Assembly: GCA_963971535.1 (NCBI GenBank)
Contig: OZ020587.1
Span: 162,078,491-162,142,490, forward strand
Direction of reading: 5' to 3'
Length of the DNA stretch: 64,000 nt
DNA from: Notolepis coatsorum
Lineage: Eukaryota > Chordata > Actinopteri > Aulopiformes > Paralepididae
Below the pieces are notes generated by a model that did not search any database, was not told where the DNA came from, and saw only the letters and a list, made by a program, of their open reading frames with translations. Of the stretch, positions 1 to 12,006 are shown piece after piece. The position numbers were made by a program, and so were the translations under genes. Each line of letters opens with the position of its first letter. Within the stretch, counting starts at the first letter, position 1.

Positions 1-1102
1 AATAGTTAAGGAATAACAGCAATGATACTTTAATGATTATACTAGATACACTAGAGGGGGTTAATCCGGTCGCTTGTAAGCCGACAGGAGTAGGAGGGGG
101 GGGGGGGTAGAATCCGGCTGCCTCGTCCGGCCAAGGGTATCCCAGGTGAACCCACTGTAGTGCCGTTCAATGCGCCGGCGATCCTTGGACCACAGATGAA
201 AGCAGGTGGACTCTTTGTGGGCCGGCTCTCTCCGGTCCACGGGGGAGAGACGTGAAGCGACCTCGTCTTGCAGAGCGTCTCCTCACCTTGCGTCCTCTCC
301 AGGGGGGGGGGGTTCCAACACACGGCAGTGTCGGGGGTCTTTATCCATGGAATAATCAAAGTATCCAAAGCATAATCCGTGCCTGGGAAGGCGGGCTGTC
401 GTCGGTAGAATAATCCGGTATACAGGTCCACTCGCTCGTCGGCTCTGGGGCTCCTCGGGTGCAGCTTCACATAGGGTCAACCACCCTGGGTAAGCAGCCA
501 GTTCTCTGCCCGAAACGATGGGGTACTGACTACGGTAGTATTCTCACCGCACGAAGCACTATATATTAACAGACTATTATTAGCTTAATAGACTACGTCC
601 AACTCGACGATATAGTGCCAAATATGACTATTCAAATATTAATATACACGATGTCTCAATACCGATGGTAGGCGAACTTGGCCTTACTCCCACACGTGGC
701 GTCGCGGGGAGGCTTTACGTCTGTGACTCTATTGGAGGGTAAGAAACTGGACTGAAAAGAAAGTCCTACTTTAGTAGCGCAGTATATATACGCACTATGA
801 ACAAATAGTCCCATTAGTGGTGCGGTAGCCAAATTCCTACGCGGAACTAGGACTTGTTCGTACATGTCGAGCGGTACGTTTGAACTGGGTCTGAGGGGTA
901 TGGCAGCCTGGCACCAAGGTCTCGACCAATAGTAGAATGGAGACTATTATGGGATGTTCAGTAGGCTAGAATGGATATTCAATGCATATTGTACAAGGAA
1001 TATACAAGGGATATCAGGGAATATTAGAGAATATACAAATACAATTAAATATATATATATAAATAAATATATATATTCGGTTTAATCTGGCCCTTCACAA
1101 CA
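1..1102. mobile_element. LTR, partial (enters from left edge)
   Basis: This is a diverged copy of the solo LTR at 31468-32838. Both share the motif around 'cttgtaagcc', an A/T-rich terminal stretch and an end of the form TTCGGTTTAATCTG...ACA. The right end is placed at the CA before 'attat'; the left end lies outside the window. The A/T-rich interior carries only short antisense reading frames that do not resemble Gag or Pol. It sits directly against the end of a hAT MITE, so it probably inserted into that MITE, but the TSD cannot be checked. The LTR assignment follows from the better-bounded relative at 31.5 kb. Confidence 0.7.
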
Positions 1103-1203
1103 ATTATACTTTTTTTTCAACTTTTTTTTTCATAGCCGACTAATCGGCTAATTTCGGCCAATCAAAGTCGACTATCCAAATCCTTAGTCGGGGACAGCCC
1201 TTG
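1103..1203. mobile_element. hAT-type MITE, right end
   Basis: The last 70 bases match the right end of the MITE at 26877-27240: an AGTCGAC-rich stretch, then 'tccttagtcggggacagccc'. The left half is missing, cut by the LTR and the window edge. No coding capacity is seen. The family assignment comes from the complete relative, which has an 8-bp TSD. Confidence 0.6.
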
Positions 1204-1205
1204 TC

Positions 1206-1563
1206 GTCAAATGTTGTGCTTAGTGAACGTGAGGCTGAGATATAGCTCTAAGGTGGAAGAGCTGATCAGCAGAGGGAAGCAGTAATCTAACAACTGAGAA
1301 TTTCAAACAGGCTATCTTTCCTTCTTTCAGATTTTCGATACACTGTTTCTTCATCAAGAAAGCTTTTTCATAATTTGGATGGCATTTTACTAACTTCAGT
1401 GTCAACCAAGAATGATATGCAATTCGAAATTGGCCCCTGTAAAAAAAAGAAATGGTGGAGCTGAAAAAGCTAGAATTAAAAAACAAAAACAACAAGTGAC
1501 TTGTTGCGAAACATGCTGGTGATGTAGAGTAGGACAGTTTAATTGGGGGAGAGACAGAGAGAG
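1206..1563. other. Unassigned sequence, no supported gene
   Basis: No recognisable gene. The minus strand is open through about 1440-1205 and begins after a pyrimidine tract plus acag that would fit a splice acceptor. However, the plus strand at 1420-1443 matches the last codons (A-I-R-N-W-P-L-stop) of the LINE family at 7.9 and 40.5 kb, so a decayed LINE 3' end is at least as likely. Neither reading is firm. Confidence 0.3.
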
Positions 1564-1564
1564 T

Positions 1565-3573
<2,009 letters not shown>

Positions 3574-3823
3574 AGCGAACAGGCTCTTGGAATTGGTGTC
3601 TGGGAGGAAGTGGGGGGTCTTTCCATGTTGATTAAACGGCAAGCAACTAATGTCATGAGTGCAAAATTAAAGGACAATAAATCGAATCTAACTGAAATTG
3701 TGTAGCACAGACCTTTCTATGGATCAAAACCTCAATATTATTATGGTGTAGTTAATACTTCATGTATCCTTAATCCCTAGGCTAAAAAAAAGAAAACGTA
3801 TATGCCAATGACAGGAAGTAACG

Positions 3824-3941
<118 letters not shown>

Positions 3942-4013
3942 ACTGTGCACATCTAGGGGCGGGGTGTAGATTTGGTCTCCCTGATGTTGACTCCTTAGCC
4001 ACAGCCCCCTTTA

Positions 4014-5560
4014 AATCAACTTTCCAGCCCCCTGTCAACTGTCAAATGATGTCAACTGTCAACCTGAATTAACATTCAGTATTCAATATGGTCTGATATT
4101 AACATTCAGTATTCAATATTGTCTGATTCAATATTAACATTCAGTATTCAAGTAGAACAGCTAGCTAGCCGTTGTGGACACTCACCTTTCCACAGCAAAA
4201 CGGTCGGCAAGGCACCTTGGTTGAGAAATGCAGGTTTCAGTCTGTGTTGTAGGATAGACAGTCTATCTATCCTGTCTCAAGATGCCCAATGAGATCTTGA
4301 GAGAATATATATTCAATTATGTTCTATTCTATCACAACGGAACATGTTTGAGTCCCATTTGAATAATATAAATAATATGTATGGTAAGGCTGTCCCCGAA
4401 GCCTGTTTTTGGGTTTCAAACTTCGTCAGGGTTCTTCGAACGGACGTTCGAACCTTCGTTTTTAATAAAAAAAAATTAAATAAAAAATTAATAAAAAAAT
4501 TAAATTGTCTTTTTTATATCCTCAAACTAAATCCTCAATTTAAATAAAGTGATTAATCTGATTAAATTAGTCTTTTTTCTTTTATTAAATCAACTTTCCA
4601 GCCCCCTGTCAACTGTCAAATGATGTCAACTGTCAACCTGAATTAACATTCAGTATTCAATATTGTCTGATTCAATATTAACATTCAGTATTCAATATTG
4701 TCTGATTCAATATTAACATTCAGTATTCAAGTAGAACAGCTAGCTAGCCGTTGTGGACACTCACCTTTCCACAGCAAAACGGTAGGCAAGGCACCTTGGT
4801 TGAGAACTGCAGGCTTCAATCTATGTTGTTTAGTATCTGTTCAGTCCTGTTCAGTCCAGTCTCAAGATGCACAATGAGATCTTGAGAGAATTGTTGAATA
4901 TAATTATATAGAACACAAATGTTCTAGAATGTTTGATTATGACATCATACTGTGCCATCACACATGTTCTAGAATGTTTGATTATGACATCATACTGTGA
5001 CATCACAAATGTACTAGAATGTGCTATTATGAGTAATACTGTGACATCACAAATGTTCTAGATTGTTCTATTATGACATCATACTGTGACATCATACTGT
5101 GACATCACAAATGTTCTAGAATGTTTGTTTATGACATCACAACGGAACATGTTTGAGAGACATTTGAATAATATAAATAATGTTTGTTAAGGCTGTCCCC
5201 GAAGCCTGTTTTTGGGATTCAAACTTCGTCAGGGTTCTTCGAACGCGTTCGAACCTTCGTTTTTAATTAAAAAAGTCACACAAAAAAAATTATACTTTTT
5301 TTTATATATATATAAATATATATCCTCAAACTAAATCCTCAATTTGAATAAAGTGATTCAAACTTCGTCAGGGTTTTTCGAACGGACATTCGAACCTTTG
5401 TTTTTTAATGAAAAAAATAAATTAAAATTATACATTTCTTTTTTTTCTCAAACTAAATCCTCAATTTGAATAAAGTGATTCAAACTTAGTCAGGGTTTTT
5501 CAAACCTTCGTTTTTAATTAAACATTTTAAATAAAAAAAAATCTAATTTTTTTAATAAAT
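4014..5560. repeat. Tandemly duplicated A/T-rich repeat with hAT-MITE-like ends
   Basis: A unit beginning 'atcaactttccagccccctg' occurs at 4014 and again at 4588. Both copies run through repeated 'taacattcagtattcaa' motifs to a terminus-like 'aaggctgtccccgaagcctg' (about 4385 and 5188). Partial third and fourth copies of the last part ('caaacttcgtcagggtt', 'aaatcctcaatttgaataaagtgatt') follow at about 5345-5400 and 5460-5515. The AGGCTGTCCCC motif resembles the MITE terminus at 27230, pointing to a non-autonomous hAT relative, but no TSD was found. There is no coding content. Confidence 0.55.
4912..5140. repeat. Minisatellite, roughly 45-55 bp unit
   Basis: Four to five imperfect copies of a unit containing 'aatgttctagaatgttt' followed by 'atgacatcatactgtgacatc'. 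They lie inside the second copy of the surrounding duplicated repeat and account for most of its extra length compared with the first copy. Confidence 0.75.
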
Positions 5561-5581
5561 TTTTTATATTTTAGCAAGGCA

Positions 5582-5910
5582 TAGCAAGGCATACACTCAT
5601 TAGGAGATGTTTTCAACAAACAGGGTTTTTGTAGTTTCAATGAAATACGCAAAAGATTTTAATCTCACCAAGTCCACATATTATTTTTACGGACAGTTAT
5701 TGGCATGTTTGAAGGCTCACGGTGTTCCATTAAAGATACCAATTGTACACCACAGATACCACAAATGTTTCTATGAAAGAGAGACATCGAGAGGTTTTGT
5801 ATCAGATCTTTATCATCAATTACTAACGGCCTCGTATGAAACCCTCCATCTAGACTCAGTCTGGAGGAGGGATATACCAGACCTGGAGACAGACTTTGAC
5901 TGGCAAGCGG
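5582..5910 (+). pseudogene. L1/Tx1-like LINE ORF2 fragment (C-terminal)
   Basis: Translation gives a stretch nearly collinear with the C-terminal region of the intact ORF2 at 44226-47993, including H-G-V-P-L, H-H-R-Y-H-K, Y-E-T-L and V-W-R-R-D-I-P-D-L-E. A frameshift near 5650 separates the first part (H-S-L-G-D-V-F-N-like, read in another frame) from the rest. Endonuclease and RT domains and the 3' end are missing. The match stops abruptly at about 5910, where a Gypsy fragment in the opposite orientation begins. It is a dead fragment of the same broad LINE family. Confidence 0.75.
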
Positions 5911-6415
5911 CGCGCCTCTCAGCGAAAAAAAACTCAGAGCGTGTTTTTATAGTCACATATTTGTCATGTGTAGGTGGGTTTTCCAGCAAACTCACCACTC
6001 TCGCTGCCGTTGAATTCGTAAGGGCTGCTACCACATAGTAGTACTTGGTGGCATCCGCGGTAATATTCCTGAGAGCGAATTGGGCTTCGGCTTGCGCGAA
6101 CCAAGCGTTGGCACTCTGCGCAGCTTGAGTGAAACTGCGTTCAAAGTTCTGCGATCTGCGTTCTGTTGTTCAGTTGACATGTTCGATATAATCTCCGAAA
6201 TACGTCCAAGGGTCACAAATGTAGGAATGCAGTAATGATAGCGTAGACGGAGTCGTGTTCCGATGCAAAAACGCTAGTTTATTACGCACTCTACTGTCGC
6301 ACAAACACTGTCTCTCTTTAACTACGTCATCCCCCGCTAAGGGTCATGGGAGATGTAGTAAACACCACAAAAGGCTAGAATGCCGTGAATTATGTCCCAG
6401 TAAGTAGCCACTACA
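5911..6415 (-). pseudogene. Gypsy (CsRn1-like) 5' LTR and Gag N-terminus, truncated
   Basis: On the minus strand a short TG...CA segment (6415 down to 6220, 196 bp) looks like an LTR. It is followed by a possible primer-binding site and an ATG near 6177. After a frame disturbance the reading continues A-W-F-A-Q-A-E-A-Q-F-A-L-R, then Y-Y-Y-V-V-A-A-L, R-V-V-S-L-L-E-N-P-P and D-K-Y-V-T-I-K-T-R. This is the Gag N-terminus typical of CsRn1/Kabuki-type Gypsy elements. Homology fades at about 5910, where an L1 fragment starts, so all of pol and the 3' LTR are absent. The bases after the LTR resemble the tRNA-Trp-type primer site of that lineage, but only loosely. Confidence 0.65.
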
Positions 6416-7590
6416 CGCAAATCATTAATCATACATCCAAAATAGCATACGTTTATTATTATACACGATGATGATACAGCTCCCAGGGGAGCTTTAGAGA
6501 CCCCCAGGGGAGCTGATGTCTGATCTAGGGGAGCTATAGCTCACCGGGCTCCCCTCGTGGATCGCACCCTGCTAGTAGCTAACGGTGTGTGGCCTGGTGT
6601 CAGCACCTGGTGCGAGGGAGGTGAGCTTGGTGTTTCATTATGAGAATATCTCCATGCTCAAGTCGGCTATAGTCCGCGAGGGACTTGTTGCCGGCACCGC
6701 TATGGTAAACACCACTCTGTAGTGGGACGTGTATTGCCTTCTTTTTCCCTTCTCTCTTCTTATGAGAAGAGGAAAACACAGCGGCTGTCTGAAGTGTTGG
6801 CCTGTATTGCTTTTCTCACATTGTACAGTTTTTCAGTGGTAGCCGCATAGCTTGCTTCTGCGTTAGCTAATGGTTAGCGATAGCCGGGTTGAGCTAACTG
6901 TTAGCCAGTTAGCTGTTTAGCTACGACGTTAGCTGCCGGCTGCGCTCGGCTGGGAACGTTAGTTTGATGCTATCAGTTAGCCTGGAGTTAGCTGTTAGCT
7001 TGTGCTACGACCATTGACATTAGCCGTGAGAATAGCAGGGGGCCCTGGCACTCTGACTACGACATCATCTTTGACAGAAGATGTAGTCGGGCCTGCACCA
7101 TGACAAGGCTCCGGCCATAGCTTCTTTTTGTCCCGCCAGCGAGAGGCCTTTCGTCAACGTGGAGACCTGTGTTGCGGCCTTTCGCCCTGCGTTCCTTGGT
7201 GCAGGTAAGATGTCCATTGGACATTACCCCACTCTTCCTTCCTTCCCCTCCCGAATGTTTTGTTAATAACGATGTTTTTTTCCAGGCAAAACATGTTACT
7301 TCACAACATTTGGAGATACGACATGTGCTGTGTGTGAATTGTCTTGGTCGTTTGTGTAGCTTGGGTAGCGTTGGCCAAAGCTGTGTGTGGCCTGGTGTCA
7401 GTACCTGGCTACTCTATTTGCAGTTAGTCTATTTAGCTGATGTCGGCCATAGACCCTCTTCTCTTTGGATTTAAGTGTTGATCTTTGTCCTTTTGGATCT
7501 ATGTATATTCATGTTGCCTTTGTGAAGTTATCTTTTCCTTCTGTTTTGTTCTTCCATTAAAAGTTGAATATCCTTTAGGGGCTCATCTTT
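6416..7590. other. Gene-free stretch with TTAGC motifs and a possible 5' UTR splice donor
   Basis: No coding region can be supported. Features seen: repeats of a 'ccaggggagct' motif (6480-6530); a dense run of TTAGC/GCTAA motifs (6840-7010), common in teleost intergenic and promoter DNA; a 26-base segment around 'gtgtgtggcctggtgtcag' present at about 6577 and again at 7384; a consensus-like splice donor 'cag|gtaaga' at about 7204; and a pyrimidine tract plus 'cag' at about 7284. An untranslated first exon of a host gene is possible but unproven. Confidence 0.35.
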
Positions 7591-7599
7591 GCTTATCTC

Positions 7600-7680
7600 T
7601 CTCTCATACATGCTCTCTCTTTAACACACACACACACGACACACAGACATGCTCTCTCCCTCTAACACACAAACACACAT

Positions 7681-7756
<76 letters not shown>
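7600..7756. repeat. CA- and (CT)n-rich microsatellite
   Basis: Several short ACACAC tracts interleaved with CTCTCT are followed by about 36 uninterrupted CT dinucleotides (about 7682-7753). The reading frames through it are repeat artefacts. Confidence 0.95.
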
Positions 7757-7757
<1 letters not shown>

Positions 7758-7881
7758 AACACACACAGTCTGCCTATGGCGGCCTTTCTCGATGGCTAGG
7801 CTGTGCTCGCTGAGTCTGTACCTAGTCAAGGATCTTCAGTCACAGTGCTCAGGTATTCTGCCACTGTGTACTCTCTGTTTA

Positions 7882-9412
7882 GGGTTTTGATAGTCTATCA
7901 GTGAGCTGGATACAATCCTACCTGGAGGGGAGAGAACAGATGGTGGAGGTAAACGGTACCCTATCCCCCCCCCTCACAGTGAGCTGTGGTGTTCCACAAG
8001 GAAGCATACTAGGACCGCTACTATTCCTAATTTATGCAAATGACATGTCGTCAGCTTGTGACTGCAACTTGTTCCTGTTTGTGGACGACTCAACCCTGCT
8101 GGTCTCTGACAAGAACAAGTTACAGGTTGAAAAAGCCCTCAGCTCGGAACTAGGCAAAATCTGCATATGGCTCGCCGACAACAAACTATCATTACACATG
8201 GGCAAAACAGAGTCCATTCTCTTTGGTTCAAATAACAAACTCAGCAAGACCGACGGCTTCTCGGTTACAGTGGGTGACAATATTGTCACAAGGAAAGATG
8301 AAATTACCTACCTGGGTTCCATCCTAGAGGCTAATCTTTCCTGTGACAAAATGGCATCCAATGTAATAAAAAAAGTCAACCAACGAACTCGATTCTTGTA
8401 CCGGATCTCCTCTCTGGTAAACAAGAATACCCTGAAGACTCTAGCAGGAGCACTCATTCAAGGGTACTACGACTATGCTTGCACCTCATGGTACCAAAGC
8501 ACCTCAAAGGCACTAAAAAACAAATTACAAACATCTCAAAACAAGCTAGACTACTGCTTGACCTGACTCCTAGAACCCACCTCACCCCTGCCCACTTTGA
8601 CAACCTAGGATGGCTTAGAGTAGACGACAGAGTACAGCAACTTGCAATGGGCCTGGTCTACAAGATACACTACGCGACCAAGGTACCCATGTACATGTCA
8701 AAATACTTCACAAAGGTCAGTGAATACCACGATCACAACACCAGAGGGAGCTCCACAAATCATGTTAAACCCAGATTCGGCTCAAACAAGGGACTAAACA
8801 CGTTTTGCAATTATGCCACATCAATGTGGAACGCCCTACCCAAAGCTGCTGTAAAGGAATGTGAATCACTACCCACTTTCAAAAACACTCTCAAAAAACA
8901 CCTACGGGAGACTGCAATTCGAAACTGGCCCCTACAAATGTCTTAACCCAGTTGTACAGTAAATTACCAAGTATGGCTTTGTCAGTATTCCAATGTACAG
9001 TGTACAATGTGTGTGTCCCCCTACCCACCCCCCCCCCCCCCCCCACCTCCAATGTACAGCCCCCACCCACCCACCCAACCCCACCCCACCCACCCAACCT
9101 CCTCCAATGTACAGTTTCTACGTCAAATGTATATACACTCTTTTTCTGGACACTTTTGTATCACAAACAGTACTGTATTTGCAAATCTGATATGTCATAA
9201 ATGTATAGATGTAGCAGTACTGTCTATCTGTATGTCATGTATGTCATATATGTTATGATGAATTGAAAATGGGGGACCCTGATGTAAACAAGACAAAAGT
9301 CTTTCTCTGGTCTGCATCCCCTTAACAATTGTATGTATTGAGCTGTACTGTACTGTACCCATTCTGCAATCTGTTAATAAACTTTTCAATCAATTAATCA
9401 AACACCTAACGA
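7882..9412 (+). mobile_element. 5'-truncated CR1/L2-like LINE with ATCA-type tail (copy A)
   Basis: Begins within the RT domain, collinear with copy B (40478-43442) from 'ggttttgatagtc'. Protein motifs read S-W-I-Q-S-Y-L-E-G-R, then G-V-P-Q-G-S-I-L-G-P, then F-V-D-D at the catalytic site where copy B has F-A-D-D. A small deletion near 8550 relative to copy B shifts the frame; the C-terminus continues to A-I-R-N-W-P-L in another frame and ends at 8946. The 3' UTR carries 'aatgtacag' repeats and C-rich tracts and ends at 'ttaataaacttttcaatcaa' and an ATCA-like tail. The exact clade is not established. The copy is dead. Confidence 0.85.
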
Positions 9413-9504
9413 CCTGCGCTATTGATATGCAAAGTAGCTGTAGTTGGTACTTAGCGAGTTGGCGCATCTCGAGTGCAGCGCATTCCTGTGTGCACGCGCG
9501 TGCA

Positions 9505-10484
9505 CAGGGGTGGAGCTTCCTACAGGCGATATAGGCGGTCGCCTTGAATTTTTCATTTGTTTTGCTCTGCGCAGTTTTGGCGCCTCCCCCTATATCTGCA
9601 ACCATTATTTTTACATAAAAAAAATTCTAACATAAGGGAAAATGAGCCAAAAATCTAAAACGGTCGGCCGGTCTGAGCCTCAGCTTTAGGTGTTCACAGT
9701 CAGAACATGCTAGAGCGCTGTGCATTAATGGGTATTGGTCAAGTGTTTATAGAATTGAGCGTTGAGGAAAGAAAGACTAACGTTAGAGAACTATGAAGAG
9801 GCAAAAGCCATCCGGCCATCCAGTATAAAAAGAGAAGAAAAGAAGAAGACGAGAAACGTGCCAAGATGAAAGGTATGCAATTTTGTACAACTTCCAAGAC
9901 CTGCCACACCAATAGCTGATGAAGCAAGCAGAGGCACTTGTACACACCTTAACCATGGAGGGCAATCTGATTTGGATGGGAAGGAGCTGACTCAGGAGTT
10001 GGACAATTTGATGTGATTGATGACTTTGCAGAGAGGAAGGCCAGAAGAATTGCACTGTAAATGGAAACCAGTAGGAGCTACAGGCTAACCTTGAAGTGTG
10101 ATGATAGGGAGTGGAATGTAAATAGTTCTTTAGACAAAGTGAATTTGTAATTTTTTTTTATTTGTTTGTTTATTTAGCATATTATATTTTGATTATATAT
10201 GTGTAACATATTTTACAATACATCATTTTCTTTTAAAGCAAATTTGCACGTTATTTTATTGTTTGTTATTATTATTATTAATATTGTGTGTTAGCTAAGT
10301 TGTTTATTTGTTTTAATTCTTTAGTGTGCACTTTACATTTATTCTTAGCTCTTGTTCTTGCTTGTAAAAAATAAAGGTGCAGTACTTTACTGTATAACTG
10401 TTAACCCTTTCACTGCCACACGACGGAGGGGGCGCGCAGTGGTGAACCTCGCCTAGGGCGCCAAATGTGCTAGGTCCACCCCTG
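9505..10484. mobile_element. Non-autonomous hAT transposon, 980 bp
   Basis: Flanked by an exact 8-bp direct repeat CGCGTGCA (9497-9504 and 10485-10492). The ends are inverted: CAGGGGTGGA on the left and TCCACCCCTG on the right. An 8-bp TSD with CAGG...CCTG ends is the hAT signature. A short stretch near 9795-9870 translates as a basic, K/R/E-rich segment with K-P-S-G-like residues, resembling the N-terminus of hAT-type proteins, which suggests an internal deletion derivative. No full transposase is present. Confidence 0.9.
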
Positions 10485-10576
10485 CGCGTGCACATCCGTG
10501 CATGTGCGTGCACGTGCTTCTGCTCACAGAGTGCGGTTGCACGGCGTGCAACCCCGTCCCATGAGCAATGAACCTC

Positions 10577-10728
10577 TTGATTGATTGATTGGAAATGTTA
10601 TTAACAGATTGCAGAATGGGTACAATACAGTACGGCTCAATACACACAATTGTTAAGGCCCAGGGGATGCAGACCAGAGAAAGACTTTCGTCTTGTTTAC
10701 ATCAGGGTCCCCCATTTTCAATTCATCA
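10577..10728 (-). mobile_element. LINE 3' UTR fragment, same family as copy A
   Basis: The minus strand matches the 3' UTR end of the ATCA-tailed LINE ('gatgaattgaaaatggggga' through 'aacaattgtgtgtattgagc') and ends in a TTGATTGATTGATT tail on the plus strand. Only about 150 bases of the element are present; there is no coding part. Confidence 0.85.
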
Positions 10729-10922
10729 TCTCTGCCTGTATCATACATATTAGTACTATATATATATATATATATCTGTACATATCTCTTGCCTACTCAT
10801 AGTTATGCTGCTGGCCAGTATGACTTACTACCATAGTGTCTTTATACCTGTATCACTGTACATATCTGATTAGCACTATTACTCAGTAGTTCTAATTATA
10901 ATGACAATATACATTTGAATCT

Positions 10923-11990
10923 TGTGAGGTTTCTGTTCCTTGCTCACTTACTCGCTCTGTTCCTTTAAACCACCTCGCTCTGTTTTCCATTTGTTTCTGT
11001 TAATCCTTTCATTCCCCCATTCACACGCTTCTTCCCAGAGACGTCGTTGATTGGTTCTCTCCCGTCCACACGCTTTTCAATCACATCCCCCAGCTGTCAC
11101 TGCTTGTCAATCAATCAATCAATCCCGTATTATTTATACCCCGTTTCCCCACTCAAGTTTTGTTGGATCGTTTTGATATTTTCTGTTTGCATTCGCCGTT
11201 CCTGCTGCTGCTGTTGTTCCCTGTGCTTTACCTCCAGGATATCCAAGAAGCCTTCCTCTTGGACACCTTTTTCCCGTGGCGACGCGCTCGCTCCGCTGCT
11301 GTTCCAGCGCTCTTTACGCACAACGCCTGGGTGAGTTTTTAATGACTGTCTTTGATCAAATTCCGTTTTCGTGTGTTTTTATAACACTGAAGATTACCAC
11401 CTTTTTATCAGACAGTCACTCACCCAGCGGTTGCCTTTTTGATTGTTTCACTGGGATAATATTTTGACCTAACATCTCCCACTGTGTGTTTATCACACCG
11501 AAGATATTATCACATTGGATTGTATTTTGGACTTCGCTCTCAGTGTCTATTTTTGCACCGAAGATATTTTTCACTTGGGATTGTGTTTTGGAACATTGCT
11601 CACTGTGTGTGTTTACACGAAGATTAGTTCACTTGGATAACTTTTGTTTTTGGGTACAAGTCACCTCTCCTGTTCTCCTGCTCGTTCTACCTGCACCCTG
11701 TGTTGACTCGCTCCCTCTCTCTCTCTCTCGGTCCCGCATCACCTCGGAGATTCTGCCGAGAGAGGTCTGCAGAGCGGTTCTGACGTCAGCATCTGCTACC
11801 CCCTACTACCACCTCGGGAGAAGCTGCAGAGCAGCAGAACATTTTCATCCTTGCTTGAATTCCTGTCTTGTTTAGACTCTTCCTATTCAATGCTGTTTAA
11901 TTAGTCTCAATAAACAAGCCCCTGTTTTTGGCAACTCTGAATCCTACTCTCTTGTGTCGTTGCGTTTGGGGTCGGTGTCAAACCATAACA
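10923..11990 (+). repeat. 5' LTR of the chromovirus
   Basis: Starts TGTGAGG and ends CCATAACA. It contains a TATA-like box (11131-11140), a presumed RNA start near 11162, and an AATAAA signal at 11909-11914, giving a short R/U5 tail. A CT tract lies at about 11713-11729. Reading frames inside it (for example 11486-11875) recur at the same place in the 3' LTR and have no recognisable domain. Confidence 0.95.
11131..11171 (+). promoter_or_regulatory. LTR core promoter and self-priming sequence
   Basis: The TATA-like TATTTATACC lies about 29 bases upstream of GTTGGATCGT (11162-11171). That decamer is the exact reverse complement of ACGATCCAAC just after the LTR (11993-12002). Chromoviruses of the Tf1/Sushi group are known to prime reverse transcription by folding the RNA 5' end onto such a site. 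The start position is inferred from spacing, not mapped. Confidence 0.6.
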
Positions 11991-12003
11991 TTACGATCCA
12001 ACC
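11991..12003 (+). promoter_or_regulatory. Primer-binding site, self-priming type
   Basis: The bases right after the 5' LTR (TTACGATCCAAC) do not start with the TGG usual for tRNA-primed elements. Ten of them pair with the presumed 5' end of the element's own transcript. The site sits only four bases before the gag ATG. Confidence 0.6.
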
Positions 12004-12006
12004 AAA

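Noticed and set aside
51-470. 139-residue minus-strand protein
   Set aside because: It lies within LTR sequence, has no recognisable domain, and the counterpart region at 31.8-32.2 kb does not keep the frame open.
6840-7010. Satellite or regulatory array in the TTAGC-rich stretch
   Set aside because: The motifs are irregularly spaced and this composition is common in teleost DNA; no periodic unit was found.
11486-11875. 129-residue protein conserved in two places (also 16962-17351)
   Set aside because: The two places are the two LTRs of one young element, so similarity is expected without coding function.
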